Assembly: GCF_002917105.1 (NCBI RefSeq)
Contig: NZ_PQFZ01000020.1
Coordinates: 1 to 64,000 of the forward strand
Reading direction: 5' to 3'
Source: Allobosea psychrotolerans
Lineage (GTDB): Bacteria > Pseudomonadota > Alphaproteobacteria > Rhizobiales > Beijerinckiaceae
Length of the DNA stretch: 64,000 nucleotides
In this document: positions 19,118-30,604 of the stretch, in pieces
How the letters are laid out: each line of letters starts with the position of its first letter
Position numbering within the stretch: the stretch's first letter is position 1
Notes under the pieces: generated by a model
Seen by the model: the letters and a program-made list of their open reading frames with translations, nothing else
What the model was told of the DNA's origin: nothing
Database searches by the model: none
Position numbers and translations under genes: made by a program

Positions 19118-19564
19118 ATGAATCTGCGAATTCCTCACGATGGTTGGGTCATCGTCTGTGACGCCCGCAAGGCTATTTTCCTGCGCAACGAGGGCGACGC
19201 CGCCTTTCCCAACCTGAAGGTCGAGCAGGTGAACGAAGCACCGGCCAATCCATCCAACGTCGAACAGGGAGCGGATCGACCCGGCCGCGTCCAGAACGCC
19301 ATTGCGCCCACAAGCGCGATCGACGCGCCGGATTGGCACGAACTGGCCGAGGCGCATTTCGCGCGTGACACGATCGAGGCGATCGAAGCGTTGCATCGTA
19401 CCCGCCGCCCCCCTGGCTTCGTCCTGGTCGCGCCGCCGCGCATGCTCGCCGCGCTCCGGGAGAACCTCGATGGCGAGCTTCGCTCGTCCATCATCGCCGA
19501 GATCCACAAGGACCTGACGAAGCATCCGGTTCACGAGATCGAGCGGCTGCTGTGCAGCGCCTGA
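19118..19564 (+). CDS. host attachment (baeRF-type) family protein, copy 1
   Basis: The 148-residue protein belongs to the host-attachment/baeRF-like family (PF10116 type). It has the first strand DGWVIVCDARKAIFLRNEGD, the R-P-G-R-V-Q block (GADRPGRVQNAI), a central helix ending FARDTIEAIEALH, and the closing FVLVAPPRMLAALRENL and EIHKDLTKHPVHEIERLL. The fold resembles the archaeo-eukaryotic release factor domain; its biochemical role is not established. ATG 19118 is chosen because GGAG lies upstream and the family starts with this strand; an in-frame ATG at 19091 is the alternative. A second copy is at 46527-46979. Confidence 0.85.
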   Translation: MNLRIPHDGWVIVCDARKAIFLRNEGDAAFPNLKVEQVNEAPANPSNVEQGADRPGRVQNAIAPTSAIDAPDWHELAEAHFARDTIEAIEALHRTRRPPGFVLVAPPRMLAALRENLDGELRSSIIAEIHKDLTKHPVHEIERLLCSA

Positions 19565-19936
19565 TCATAGTGTCGCCCGGGGTCCACAATCGGCTTTGAC
19601 GCGCGGTGCTCGATCTCACGTCGGGCACTGAGGAAGTCCGCGTCGGCTTCATCTGCGCCAGGCTCGCGAAAGGCTTCCCCCGGATCGGCGGCAAGCGCCC
19701 TCGCCCATGCGCAGCATGGTCTCGTGAACTTTCAGGTCCCGAGACGCTTGCGCGAGGTTTACCGCTCGATCAGGCGAACCATCTCGATCTTGAAGTCACG
19801 CCCAGGCTTTGGCTGCCGCATCTTCCCCCGGCCGGCAACAGGTAACGCTGAAAAAGCCCGCCTCCCTTGCGCTAGATCAGAACCTGCAGCGAAGGAGTAT
19901 GCTCCATTCGGCAGGCAACCGGATTGAGGAGAAGCC
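19565..19936. other. intergenic region before the phosphoketolase gene
   Basis: No gene is supported in these 372 bases. It ends with the xfp promoter region and a weak FNR-type site at 19867-19880. Confidence 0.4.
19867..19880. promoter_or_regulatory. weak FNR/FixK-like site upstream of xfp
   Basis: TTGCGCTAGATCAG keeps only part of each half-site, but it lies 56 bp before the phosphoketolase ATG, the same spacing as the strong boxes in this window. I list it because of the position. Confidence 0.35.
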
Positions 19937-22330
19937 ATGATCGCCGCCCCCATGAGCCGAGACGAGCTAAGCCTCATCCATCGCTATTGGAGTGCCGCGA
20001 ACTATCTCTCGGTCGGCCAGATCTATCTGCTCGACAATCCTCTGCTCCGCGAACCGCTCCGGCCCGAGCACGTCAAGCCGCGCCTGCTTGGCCACTGGGG
20101 CACGACGCCGGGCCTCAACTTCATCTATGCGCATCTGAACCGAATGATCGCGGCGCGCGACCTCGACATGATCTATGTCTGCGGCCCCGGACATGGCGGC
20201 CCTGGCATGGTCGCCAACACCTATCTCGAAGGCTCCTATAGCGAGACCTATCCCGATATCTCCCGCGATGCGGAAGGACTGCGCAAGCTCTTCCGGCAGT
20301 TCTCGTTTCCTGGCGGGATTCCGAGCCATGCCGCCCCCGAGACGCCAGGTTCGATCCATGAGGGCGGCGAACTGGGTTATGCGCTGGTTCATGCCTTCGG
20401 CGCCGCGCTCGACAATCCGGAGCTGATCGTTGCTTGCGTCATCGGAGACGGCGAAGCCGAGACCGGGCCGCTCGCCGCCTCCTGGCATTCCAATAAATTC
20501 CTCAATCCGGCCCATGACGGCGCTGTCCTGCCAATCCTGCACCTCAATGGCTACAAGATCGCCAACCCCACGATGCTGGCGCGGATGCCGCCCGAAGAGC
20601 TGCGCAGCCTGCTCATCGGCTATGGCTACGAGCCCTTCCTCGTCGAAGGCAGCGAACCGGAGCTGATGCATCAGCTCATGGCAGGCACGCTGGACGCCGT
20701 GTTCGACCGCATCCATGCGATCCAGACGGAAGCTCGCGCTGCTGGGCGCGTCGACGAACGCCAGCGCTGGCCTATGATCGTGCTGCGCAGCCCAAAGGGC
20801 TGGACCGGACCGAAATTCGTCGATGGCAGGAAGGTCGAGGGCTTCTGGCGGTCTCACCAGGTGCCGATTACCGACGCGCGCGGCAACGCCGCCCATCTCA
20901 AGCTGCTCGAAGAGTGGATGCGAAGCTATGAGCCTGAGACGCTGTTCGACGAGGCGGGCCAGTTGCGGTCGGAGCTGCAAGCGCTGGCACCATCGGGGAC
21001 GCGCCGCATGGGCGCCAATCCGCACGCCAATGGCGGGCAGCTCAAACGCAGCTTAAAACTGCCCGATTATCGCAATTACAGCCTCGAACTGCCCTGCCCT
21101 GGCGGCCTTGTTGCCGAGGCGACGCGCGTTATGGGCGCCTACCTCAAAGACGTCGCGGTGCTGAACGCACAAGCGCGCAATTTCCGCATCATGGGTCCCG
21201 ACGAGACAGCGTCAAACCGCCTTGACGCGGTGTTCGACGTCACAGAACGCGTCTGGATGGAGCCGATAGAGCCCTATGACGTCCATCTCGCCCGGGATGG
21301 ACGGGTCATGGAGGTGCTGAGCGAACACCTTTGCCAGGGCTGGCTCGAGGGCTACCTGCTCACTGGCCGCCACGGCCTATTTTCCTGCTACGAAGCCTTT
21401 ATCCACATCGTCGATTCGATGGTGAATCAGCACGCCAAATGGTTGAAGGTCTCGCGCGAAATCCCGTGGCGTCGGCCGATCGCTTCGCTGAACTATCTCC
21501 TGACCTCGCATGTCTGGCAGCAGGACCATAACGGCTTCAGCCACCAGGACCCGGGCTTCCTCGATCTCATTGCCAACAAGAAGGCGGATATCGGCAGGAT
21601 CTATCTGCCGCCGGATGCCAACACCCTGCTCTGGGTCACCGATCACTGCCTGCGCACCTATGATCGCATCAATGTCATCGTCGCCGGCAAGGCTCCTGCG
21701 CCGCAATGGCTGACCGGCGAGGCTGCGGCAATCCATTGTGCCGCGGGAATCGGCATCTGGGAGTGGGCCGGCAACGAGAGGCCAGGTTCGGAGCCGGACG
21801 TGGTCATGGCTTGCGCCGGCGATGTGCCCACGATCGAGACCCTTGCCGCCGTCGCTCTGCTGCGGGCAGAAATGCCCCAAATCACCATTCGCGTCGTCAA
21901 CGTGGTCGACCTGATGACGCTGCAGAGCCACAAGCATCATCCTCACGGGCTGAGCGACCGGGATTTCGACACTCTGTTCACGCAGGGTCGGCCGGTGATC
22001 TTCGCCTTCCACGGCTACCCGCAGCTGATCCACCGGCTGACCTATGATCGAAGCAACCATGCCGGCATGCATGTCCACGGTTATCAGGAGGAAGGCACCA
22101 CCACGACTCCGTTCGATATGCTGGTGCTGAACGAACTCGACCGATTCCATCTCGCCATCGCCGTGATCGACCGGCTCCCGGAGCTCGGTTCCGATGCCTC
22201 ACGCGCGCGTCAATGCTTCCGCGACCGGCTGATCGCACATGGGGCCTATATCCGCGCATATGGCGAGGACATGCCGGAGATTCGGGATTGGCGCTGGCCG
22301 CACGCGCCGTCTGCCGTGGGCATTCCATGA
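19937..22330 (+). CDS. xfp: phosphoketolase (xylulose-5-P / fructose-6-P)
   Basis: The 797-residue thiamine-diphosphate enzyme cleaves xylulose 5-phosphate (and often fructose 6-phosphate) with phosphate to acetyl phosphate plus a sugar phosphate. The cofactor motif is [20 protein letters not shown]; the N-terminal [20 protein letters not shown] and the EGGELGYAL block are family signatures. Length matches the usual 790-825 residues. GAGGAG precedes the ATG. The acetate kinase gene begins 22 bp after its stop, so the pair forms a short route from pentose phosphates to acetate and ATP without oxidation. No phosphotransacetylase is present. Confidence 0.96.
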   Translation: MIAAPMSRDELSLIHRYWSAANYLSVGQIYLLDNPLLREPLRPEHVKPRLLGHWGTTPGLNFIYAHLNRMIAARDLDMIYVCGPGHGGPGMVANTYLEGSYSETYPDISRDAEGLRKLFRQFSFPGGIPSHAAPETPGSIHEGGELGYALVHAFGAALDNPELIVACVIGDGEAETGPLAASWHSNKFLNPAHDGAVLPILHLNGYKIANPTMLARMPPEELRSLLIGYGYEPFLVEGSEPELMHQLMAGTLDAVFDRIHAIQTEARAAGRVDERQRWPMIVLRSPKGWTGPKFVDGRKVEGFWRSHQVPITDARGNAAHLKLLEEWMRSYEPETLFDEAGQLRSELQALAPSGTRRMGANPHANGGQLKRSLKLPDYRNYSLELPCPGGLVAEATRVMGAYLKDVAVLNAQARNFRIMGPDETASNRLDAVFDVTERVWMEPIEPYDVHLARDGRVMEVLSEHLCQGWLEGYLLTGRHGLFSCYEAFIHIVDSMVNQHAKWLKVSREIPWRRPIASLNYLLTSHVWQQDHNGFSHQDPGFLDLIANKKADIGRIYLPPDANTLLWVTDHCLRTYDRINVIVAGKAPAPQWLTGEAAAIHCAAGIGIWEWAGNERPGSEPDVVMACAGDVPTIETLAAVALLRAEMPQITIRVVNVVDLMTLQSHKHHPHGLSDRDFDTLFTQGRPVIFAFHGYPQLIHRLTYDRSNHAGMHVHGYQEEGTTTTPFDMLVLNELDRFHLAIAVIDRLPELGSDASRARQCFRDRLIAHGAYIRAYGEDMPEIRDWRWPHAPSAVGIP

Positions 22331-22352
22331 CCCTTCTGGGCAGGGCAAGGCC

Positions 22353-23528
22353 ATGACGGACGCGATCCTTGCGTTGAATGCAGGCTCTTCAAGCATCAAG
22401 TTCGGCTTGTTTGAGATTGGCTCCGGCGATCCTGCACTCTTGGTGCGCGGCGAGATCGAGGAGAAAGACGGTGCGCGTCGTCTCGTTGCCAGGAGTGGAG
22501 CCGGCCAAAGCCTCGCCGATCAGCGGTGGGGCTCGCAACGAGCCGAACAGGACGATCTGCCCGGAGACCTGCTTGGCTGGATCGAAGCCCATCTGGGTCA
22601 GGATCGCCTGGTCGCGGCCGGCCATCGGATCGTTCATGGTGGCCGCGCGTACTTCGAAACCTGCCAGCTGGATGAGCGCGCGATCGCAGCGCTGACCGCC
22701 CTGACACCGCTCGCGCCATTGCATCAGCCGCGCAGCCTCGCGCCAGTACGAGCGCTCGCACGCCTGCGCCCCGACTTGCCGCAATTCGGCTGCTTCGACA
22801 CCGCCTTTCACCATGGCCTGGCACCACCGGTCAGCCGCTTCGCAATTCCACGCGCCTTTGAGGTGAGAGGCATCCGGCGCTACGGCTTTCACGGGCTGTC
22901 CTACGAGTTCATCGCAAGGCTCCTTGCCGAGATCGCACCAGGGGATACCGGCAAGCGGACGGTCGTGGCCCATCTCGGCAATGGCGCGAGCCTGTGCGCC
23001 ATGCGGGACGGCAAGAGCCTCGATACGACAATGGGTTTCTCGGCACTCGATGGCCTCGTCATGGGCACGCGCTGCGGCGCGCTCGATCCCGGTGTCCTGC
23101 TTTATCTTCAACAGGTCGAAGGTCTCTCGATCGCGGAGCTGGACGATCTGCTCTATCGCCAATCGGGCCTGCTTGGCGTCTCCGGCGTATCTGGCGACAT
23201 GCGGACACTGCTCGCCAGCCAAGACCCGCATGCCGCCGAAGCGATTGATCTCTTCGTATTCCGGCTGGCGCGCGAGATCACGGCAATGGCCAATACGCTG
23301 GGGGGGCTCGATCGCCTCGTCTTCACCGGTGGGATCGGAGAGCACGCCCACCAGATCAGGGCTCTTGCAGCCCGGCGCCTGGAATGGCTCGGCCTGCGCT
23401 TCGAAGACAAGGCCAACCTGGACGGCAAGCAACGAATATCCCGCGACGACAGCCGCATCGAGGTCCTGGTTCTCGCCACCGATGAGGAACTGACGATCGC
23501 ACGTCATGTCTGCCGCGCGATCGGCTAG
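22353..23528 (+). CDS. ackA: acetate kinase
   Basis: The 391-residue cytoplasmic enzyme transfers the phosphate of acetyl phosphate to ADP. It starts with the phosphate-binding motif LALNAGSSSIKFGLF and has AAGHRIVHGG, FDTAFHHGLAP, the signature HLGNGASLCAM, and MGFSALDGLVMGTRCGALDPG. Acetyl phosphate comes from the phosphoketolase encoded just upstream, so the pair yields ATP under oxygen limitation. ATG 22353 is preferred because the protein then begins exactly where the family does; the AGGGCAAGGCC upstream is a fair ribosome site. Confidence 0.96.
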   Translation: MTDAILALNAGSSSIKFGLFEIGSGDPALLVRGEIEEKDGARRLVARSGAGQSLADQRWGSQRAEQDDLPGDLLGWIEAHLGQDRLVAAGHRIVHGGRAYFETCQLDERAIAALTALTPLAPLHQPRSLAPVRALARLRPDLPQFGCFDTAFHHGLAPPVSRFAIPRAFEVRGIRRYGFHGLSYEFIARLLAEIAPGDTGKRTVVAHLGNGASLCAMRDGKSLDTTMGFSALDGLVMGTRCGALDPGVLLYLQQVEGLSIAELDDLLYRQSGLLGVSGVSGDMRTLLASQDPHAAEAIDLFVFRLAREITAMANTLGGLDRLVFTGGIGEHAHQIRALAARRLEWLGLRFEDKANLDGKQRISRDDSRIEVLVLATDEELTIARHVCRAIG

Positions 23529-23602
23529 GGCGCGCGCAGCGCCATCATTTCCCGCTGTTCCATCGGACGCTCGCAGGCAACAGGCTCGACGCCGTCAAGC
23601 CC

Positions 23603-25567
23603 TCAACGAGACCCGATCCTTCCTTCGAGCAGCTCCCGCAGACGAACGGCGAGTTCGCCGGCGGTATAGGGCTTTTTCAGCCAACTGCCCTCCGCAGCCA
23701 GTTCGCGTCCAGCGACGCTTGGCTCCGTATAGCCCGAGGTGAAGAGGATCTTGAGGTCGGGCCGCATCGCCCGTGCCTCCTTCGCCAACTCGTCCCCCGT
23801 CATGCCGCCCGGCATGATAATATCTGTGAAAAGCAGCTTGATCTCGGGATGGACGGCAAGCATTTGCAGCGCCTCGGCCCCGGCCGCAGCCTCGATAACC
23901 CGATAGCCTGTGTCCTCCAGCCGAGCGACCGCAACGCGACGTACGCGGGCGTCGTCCTCGACGACGAGGATCGTTTCGGTCCCTTTCGGCATATTGGCCG
24001 CTCCCCTGCCTTCGGTCGCGGCGGGGCCCTCGCGGTCCTTGCCGGCGGCGGCCACAGGCAGATACAGCCGCACGCTCGTGCCCTGTCCCGGTTCGCTGTA
24101 GAGCTGGAGATGCCCGCCCGACTGCTTGGCAAAGCCATAGACCATGCTGAGGCCAAGGCCGGTCCCTGCGCCGACACCCTTCGTCGTGAAGAACGGCTCG
24201 AAGGCACGCTGCCGGATCTCGGACGACATCCCGACCCCGGTATCGGTAACGGAAATCAGCAAGTAGCTGCCGCTTCTCACCTCGGGAAACATGCGCGCAT
24301 AATCCGCGTCGATCTGCGCAGGAGAGACCTCGACGGTAAGGCGCCCACCGCGCGGCATGGCATCGCGGGCGTTCAGGGCCAGGTTGAGCAAGGCGTTCTG
24401 CAATTGCGACGCGTCCACGAGAGCCTGGTTCACGGCTCCGTTGACGATTGTCCGCAGTTCGATCGCCTCGCCGAGCGTCCGGCGCAGAAGGTCGGAGAAA
24501 TTCGCCACGAGCTGACCGATATCGGCAAGCCTCGGGTTGAGCGGTTGCCGTCTGCCGAATGCCAGCAGCTGCGCGGTGAGGTTGGCGCCGTCATCCGCCG
24601 CATCCTGCGCCTCGCGCAGGAGGGCGCGCAGCTTCGCATCGTCGAGGCGACGCTCGATCATCTCCAGATTTCCAACAATGACGGTCAGGAGATTGTTGAA
24701 GTCGTGGGCTATGCCGCCGCTCAAATGCCCGACGGCCTCCATCTTCTGGGCCTGGCGCAGCTCTTCTTCTATCTTGTGGCGGCTGGTCAGATCGCGGATG
24801 AAGCCGGTGAAAATGCGGTTGCCATGGACGACAGCCTCTCCGATGGCCAGCTCCATCGGGAAGCGGGTGCCGTCCTTCTTGAGGCCCGTCACGACACGCC
24901 CGTAGCCAATGATGCGCCGTTCGCCTGTGGTCAGGTAGCGCGAGAGATAGCCGTCATGCGCATCGCGGTCCGGCTGCGGCATCAGACAGCGGACGTTCTC
25001 CCCGCAGATATCCTTTGCCGCATAGCCGAACAGGCGCTCCGCGGCGGGGCTGAAGGAGGTGATCGTGCCAGTTTCATCAATGACCACCATGGCTTCGGGC
25101 ACGGTGTTCAGAATCGAACGGAGATGCGCTTCCCTGGCGATGAGGTCGGCCTGCATATGCTTTTGGGCACTGACATCGATATTGGTCTCGACGATCACGA
25201 AGCCGGGCGAGGTTTCCGCGCTCACAGCCACCCATCGGCTCGCCACGAAAATTACATGACCGTCCTTGTGCCGATGTGTCAGATCTCCAGCCCAGATATC
25301 GTGCTGGCGCAAATGAGTGTGAATCTCATGGAGTGGCACAGGAAAAACGGTTCCGAGCAGATCATGCGCGACTGCTCCAATCGCTTCCCTGCGGGTCCAG
25401 CCGTAAAGCTCCTCGCATCCCGTCGTCCAACGGCTGATGACGCCGTCGAAGCCATGGACGATGATGTTGGCGCCGTCGAGGACACGCACGATCTCGTCCA
25501 GGCTATGATCACTGGTGACCTTCGGCTTCATTGCAAGCGTCGCCTCTTGAACGACTTGGTCCATCAT
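23603..25567 (-). CDS. FixL-like heme-PAS hybrid histidine kinase
   Basis: The 654-residue cytoplasmic kinase has PAS1 (about 24-135), PAS2 (about 143-262), HisKA (His288 in GGIAHDFNN), an HATPase domain ([16 protein letters not shown]) and a C-terminal receiver with the phospho-site Asp in [14 protein letters not shown]2 keeps the FixL heme pocket: the proximal His204 (AHDGYLSRY), the Ile-Ile pair, and Arg224 (GYGRVV), which equals the oxygen-gating Arg220 of Bradyrhizobium FixL. It is therefore a likely oxygen sensor. The ATG at 25567 overlaps the stop of the fixK-like gene as ATGA, so the two are translated together; a GTG at 25606 is less likely. Confidence 0.88.
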   Translation of the reverse strand: MMDQVVQEATLAMKPKVTSDHSLDEIVRVLDGANIIVHGFDGVISRWTTGCEELYGWTRREAIGAVAHDLLGTVFPVPLHEIHTHLRQHDIWAGDLTHRHKDGHVIFVASRWVAVSAETSPGFVIVETNIDVSAQKHMQADLIAREAHLRSILNTVPEAMVVIDETGTITSFSPAAERLFGYAAKDICGENVRCLMPQPDRDAHDGYLSRYLTTGERRIIGYGRVVTGLKKDGTRFPMELAIGEAVVHGNRIFTGFIRDLTSRHKIEEELRQAQKMEAVGHLSGGIAHDFNNLLTVIVGNLEMIERRLDDAKLRALLREAQDAADDGANLTAQLLAFGRRQPLNPRLADIGQLVANFSDLLRRTLGEAIELRTIVNGAVNQALVDASQLQNALLNLALNARDAMPRGGRLTVEVSPAQIDADYARMFPEVRSGSYLLISVTDTGVGMSSEIRQRAFEPFFTTKGVGAGTGLGLSMVYGFAKQSGGHLQLYSEPGQGTSVRLYLPVAAAGKDREGPAATEGRGAANMPKGTETILVVEDDARVRRVAVARLEDTGYRVIEAAAGAEALQMLAVHPEIKLLFTDIIMPGGMTGDELAKEARAMRPDLKILFTSGYTEPSVAGRELAAEGSWLKKPYTAGELAVRLRELLEGRIGSR

Positions 25568-26322
25568 TGAGGCCAGATCGCCTGCTGAATCGAAGCCTGG
25601 TCCCACGTCTGCTTATCGTCATCATCCCCCTCGCCTGCAAGCCGGGCAAGCTTTGCCGGCTTGCGAACGATGACGGAATGGCGACCGCTCGGAGCAATCA
25701 CCCCCGCACTGATCAATTTGGTCATGGTCCGCGAAACCGTCTCGATGGTCAGGCCGAGATAATCCGCCATATCGAGCCGTGTCATGGGAATCTCGACAAT
25801 CGGCTGGGCTAGCTGGTCGCTCGACAACCGACGGGCAATGACAAGCAGAAAGCTGCTGACCCGCTCCTCGGCGCTCTTTCGCGCGAGCAGAACCATCTGG
25901 TCCTGCGCTGCTGCCATCTCATCGCAGAGACGCGCGAAGAGCTGCGGCCGGAGCTCCGGAGACTGGTTGATCTCCTCCTGGAAGCGCCTGCGGGTGAAGC
26001 GGCGAAGCTTCGTCTTCGTCACCGCTTCAGCGGTATAAAGATACCGGTCCTTGAGGGAAACGCCAAGGAGATCGCCAGGATAGATGAAACCGGTGATCAC
26101 CCGGTGACCGTCGCCTGTGATCTTGAACACGCGCAGGACGCCCTCGACGACTTCGAAGACATGCCTGGCTGAATCCCCTTCCCAAAACACGGCGGAACCG
26201 CCTTCGAACGTCTCGACAGCCTGCTTGCTGAACAGGGCCTGCAGGCTCAGAGCAGGAGGCGTTGTATCAGCGATGGCGCTGACAAAGCCGGGCCGCTGTG
26301 ACATGATGGTTTCCGTGAACAT
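25564..26322 (-). CDS. FixK-like Crp/Fnr-family transcription regulator
   Basis: The 252-residue regulator has a cyclic-nucleotide-type effector domain (about 25-145), a dimer helix, and a winged HTH (179-215). The recognition helix reads [11 protein letters not shown]; its Glu194, Ser197 and Arg198 equal the FNR residues that read TTGAT half-sites. It has one Cys (133) and no N-terminal cysteine cluster, so it cannot sense oxygen like FNR and is better called FixK-like. It is the prime candidate to bind the 14 boxes in this window. The downstream FixL-like kinase overlaps it by four bases. No box lies in its own promoter. Confidence 0.9.
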   Translation of the reverse strand: MFTETIMSQRPGFVSAIADTTPPALSLQALFSKQAVETFEGGSAVFWEGDSARHVFEVVEGVLRVFKITGDGHRVITGFIYPGDLLGVSLKDRYLYTAEAVTKTKLRRFTRRRFQEEINQSPELRPQLFARLCDEMAAAQDQMVLLARKSAEERVSSFLLVIARRLSSDQLAQPIVEIPMTRLDMADYLGLTIETVSRTMTKLISAGVIAPSGRHSVIVRKPAKLARLAGEGDDDDKQTWDQASIQQAIWPQ

Positions 26323-26459
26323 GAGCGTCTCTCTCTTGCCTGTTGACGCAGAGAACTGACGTCACTCCCGTCACGGCGAGACGATGCCAGCGTCACAATC
26401 GGTGCGATGACGTGACGGATTGTAACAGGCAGGAACGACCATGGCCTTGAAGCTCGAAC

Positions 26460-27200
26460 ATGTCTGAGCCGCCGGGCCGTAGTGAACATATCCTCGTCGT
26501 GGATGACGATGCGCGCATTCGCCAGATGCTCATTCGCTACTTCGAGGATGAGGGCTACCGCGTCACGGCCGTCGCAGACGGCCAGGCCATGCGCGAATGC
26601 CTGGACAAGGCAGCGGTCGATATCATCTTGCTCGATCTCGTGCTTCCGGGCGGCGAAGATGGTCTCGGGCTCACCCGTGAAATCCGCTCACGGTCGGATA
26701 TCCCGATCATCATGCTGACGGGGCGCGACGACGTGGTCGACCGGATCGTCGGGCTCGAAGTGGGGGCCGACGACTATATCGCCAAGCCATTCCACCTTCG
26801 GGAGGTGCTGGCGCGGCTCAGGACAGTACTGCGCCGTCGGCAGCCTGCGATAGCGTCGGTCAGCGGCGCCGACAGCGAGACCTTTCACTTCGACGGTTGG
26901 CGCCTGGACCTCGCACGCCGCCAGCTCGTGACGGCGGAAGGCGAGGAAATCATCCTCACGACCGGCGAGTTCGATATGCTGGCGGTGCTAGCAAAGCATC
27001 CGGGGCGCGTCTTCTCCCGTGACGTGCTGATGGATCTGACGCATGGGCGGACGCTGGAGGCCTTCGATCGGACGATCGACGCGCAGATCGCGCGGTTGCG
27101 GAAAAAGGTGGAGCGCGACCCCAAGCGACCATCATTGATCAAATCTGTTCGCGGCATCGGCTACGTTTTCACCGGCAAGCCCGATTCTCCGCGACTTTAG
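26460..27200 (+). CDS. OmpR-family response regulator
   Basis: The 246-residue regulator has a receiver domain (9-125) with acidic pair DDD, phospho-acceptor Asp59 (ILLDLVLPGGEDG) and the conserved Lys in DYIAKPF. A winged-helix OmpR DNA-binding domain follows (150-240), ending KSVRGIGYVF. It is divergent from the fixK-like and FixL-like genes with 137 bp between starts, so it may accept phosphate from the hybrid kinase. The GGEDG insertion after the Asp is like that in KdpE- or TorR-type regulators. The ribosome site before the ATG is weak. Target genes are unknown. Confidence 0.92.
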   Translation: MSEPPGRSEHILVVDDDARIRQMLIRYFEDEGYRVTAVADGQAMRECLDKAAVDIILLDLVLPGGEDGLGLTREIRSRSDIPIIMLTGRDDVVDRIVGLEVGADDYIAKPFHLREVLARLRTVLRRRQPAIASVSGADSETFHFDGWRLDLARRQLVTAEGEEIILTTGEFDMLAVLAKHPGRVFSRDVLMDLTHGRTLEAFDRTIDAQIARLRKKVERDPKRPSLIKSVRGIGYVFTGKPDSPRL

Positions 27201-27205
27201 AGAGA

Positions 27206-27676
27206 TCAGGCTTGGACAGCCCTTGGCGCATCGAGAAGTACCAGCACGCCGTGGTCGGACCGATTGATCTCCCCCTCGCGGAGATGACGGTTCCAATTGT
27301 CTTGGCCCAACGTCCAGATGCGGATCGCCTGGCAAGCCTCCCGCCGCGCCAGGACCCGCAGGTGATCGAGCAGTTCGCTCGCGACGCCGGCTTCGTCGGC
27401 CGCGCTGGTGACCACGAAGATCGAGACGTCCAGGATTCGGTCATGGGAGGGGTGCTTTCTCACGGCGTAGACACACACGCCCTGAACGTATCCGACGGGG
27501 TTCACCGCGACGACAATGTCATCCTGGGCGATCGCCAGGCGTTTCCGAGTCAGGGCGTCGAAGCAAAGGGCGCGCCATTCCTCAAGAGCGAGCCTGGGCG
27601 CGACCAGACCGACCAAGAGATAGGCCCGGTCGATCTCTTCGTCGGCTATTTGGCCGATCTTGTAGGTTGGCTGCAT
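27206..27676 (-). CDS. GNAT-like acetyltransferase family protein
   Basis: The 156-residue protein looks like an acyl-CoA N-acyltransferase fold: the strand ILDVSIFVVTSAADEAGVA followed by the helix ASELLDHLRVLARREACQ and the strand IRIWTLG match the CoA-binding beta4-alpha3 part, though the usual Q/R-x-x-G-x-G/A loop is not clear. Its substrate is unknown. ATG 27676 follows GGAGGAG. A one-mismatch FNR-type box lies 48 bp upstream. Its stop is close to the stop of the convergent response-regulator gene. Confidence 0.65.
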   Translation of the reverse strand: MQPTYKIGQIADEEIDRAYLLVGLVAPRLALEEWRALCFDALTRKRLAIAQDDIVVAVNPVGYVQGVCVYAVRKHPSHDRILDVSIFVVTSAADEAGVASELLDHLRVLARREACQAIRIWTLGQDNWNRHLREGEINRSDHGVLVLLDAPRAVQA

Positions 27677-27724
27677 CGCGAGGCTCCTCCGACCTCGAGG
27701 TTAGGTTCGGCCAGTCGCCGGGCC

Positions 27725-27738
27725 ATGATCTGGCTCAA
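27725..27738. promoter_or_regulatory. near-consensus FNR/FixK-type box
   Basis: Read on the minus strand it is TTGAGCCAGATCAT, one base short of TTGA-N6-TCAA. It lies 48 bp before the GNAT-like gene start at 27676. Confidence 0.45.
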
Positions 27739-27761
27739 GGCGCAGAATGGCTGCCGGCCGT

Positions 27762-28835
27762 CTAACCGTAGGCGGGTTCGGCCTTCTGCAAGGACGCCTC
27801 GACCGGCATGGTGAGATCCAGGACCATACGGCCCTCGACCTTGCCCGCCTTGAGCCTGGCGAAGATCGCGTTGATGTCCGAGAGCGGCGCCCTGGTGATC
27901 TCAGCCTTGACCTTACCCTCCGCGGCAAAGGCGATCGCTTCATCGAGGTCACGCCGGGTGCCGACGATCGATCCTCGCAGGGTGATCCGCTTCAGCACGA
28001 CATCGAAGATCGGAGTGGGAAACTCCCCAGGCGGCAGTCCGACGAGGACAACCGTGCCTTTCCGGCGAACCATTCGCACAGCCTGGGAGAAGGCCGGCGG
28101 CGAAACCGCAGTCACCAGGATGCCGTGGGCTCCGCCGCCCGTCGCCTTCACCACCTGAGCCACCGCATCGGGCGAGCCCGCATCGATGACGATATCGGCT
28201 CCGCTCGTACGCGCCAGAGCAAGCTTGTCGGGCGCGATGTCGAGTGCGACCACCTTGAGGCCCATGGCCTTGGCGTACTGGATGGCGACGTGGCCGAGAC
28301 CGCCGATACCCGAGATGGCCACCCATTCGCCCGGGCGTGCCTCGGTTTCCTTCAGCCCCTTGTAGGTGGTGACACCGGCACACAGGATCGGCGCCATCTG
28401 CGCGGCATCGACATTGGTGGGAAGGCGAGCCGCGAAGGCCGCCGAGGCGATGACATACTCGGCAAAACCGCCGTCGCAACTATAGCCGGTGTCGTGTTGA
28501 TGCTCGCACAGCGTCTCCCAACCGGTCTCGCAGTATTCGCAGCGCAGGCAGGAATCGTGCAGCCAGGCGACGCCCACCGGGTCCCCTTCCTTGAAGTCGG
28601 TCACGCCTGGACCGAGCTGCGCAACCACTCCGACCACCTCATGGCCGGGAATGAAGGGCGGCACCGGCTTCACCGGCCAATCGCCTTCGGCCGCATGGAG
28701 GTCGGTATGGCAGACGCCGCAGGCCAGCACCTTGACGAGAAGTTCGCCAGGTCCGGGCACGGGCACCGGAACATCCTGAATCACCAGCGGCTCGCCGAAC
28801 GCGTGCACCACCGCAGCCTTCATCGTCTTCGCCAT
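27762..28835 (-). CDS. zinc-dependent alcohol dehydrogenase (AdhP/AdhA type)
   Basis: The 357-residue cytoplasmic enzyme interconverts alcohols and aldehydes with NAD(H). Catalytic zinc ligands lie in CGVCHTDLHAAEGDW and GHEVVG; the structural zinc cysteines are in CLRCEYCETGWETLC. The Rossmann motif is SGIGGLGHVAIQYAK. It is closest in look to the propanol-preferring AdhP group. ATG 28835 (MAKTMKA) follows AGGAGATC. The divergent aldehyde dehydrogenase gene shares the FNR-type box between them, so the two could be induced together for fermentation or ethanol use at low oxygen. Confidence 0.94.
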   Translation of the reverse strand: MAKTMKAAVVHAFGEPLVIQDVPVPVPGPGELLVKVLACGVCHTDLHAAEGDWPVKPVPPFIPGHEVVGVVAQLGPGVTDFKEGDPVGVAWLHDSCLRCEYCETGWETLCEHQHDTGYSCDGGFAEYVIASAAFAARLPTNVDAAQMAPILCAGVTTYKGLKETEARPGEWVAISGIGGLGHVAIQYAKAMGLKVVALDIAPDKLALARTSGADIVIDAGSPDAVAQVVKATGGGAHGILVTAVSPPAFSQAVRMVRRKGTVVLVGLPPGEFPTPIFDVVLKRITLRGSIVGTRRDLDEAIAFAAEGKVKAEITRAPLSDINAIFARLKAGKVEGRMVLDLTMPVEASLQKAEPAYG

Positions 28836-28888
28836 GCCTGATCTCCTGTGTCGATCCGACAAGGCTAGACGCATTGGCCGGCTCGACC

Positions 28889-28902
28889 TTGAGCAAGATC
28901 AA
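28889..28902. promoter_or_regulatory. FNR/FixK-type box between adh and aldh
   Basis: TTGAGCAAGATCAA lies 53 bp before the adh start at 28835 and 77 bp before the aldh start at 28980. One site may serve both divergent genes. Confidence 0.7.
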
Positions 28903-28979
28903 AGCCGCAACATGCGCGGCATCTAGCATCTGGTGGCATGTTGGGTGCCGATCGCCGGCTTCGGCAGAAGGAGGACGTC

Positions 28980-30500
<1,521 letters not shown>

Positions 30501-30604
30501 CATCGGAGGCGGGGTCTGGACGCCGGGACATGCCGGGCAAGTAGGCGGTCACCTCCGTGGTCTTCGGGCCGCCGGGACCTGATCTGCCCCACGCCCGAAA
30601 CGGT

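Noticed and set aside
23849-25570. 573-codon frame antisense to the hybrid kinase
   Set aside because: Shadow frame; the kinase has a complete domain order.
26323-26459. FNR-type box in the fixK-like promoter
   Set aside because: No TTGA-N6-TCAA site is present; TGACGTCA-like and GTGACGG pieces do not match the consensus.
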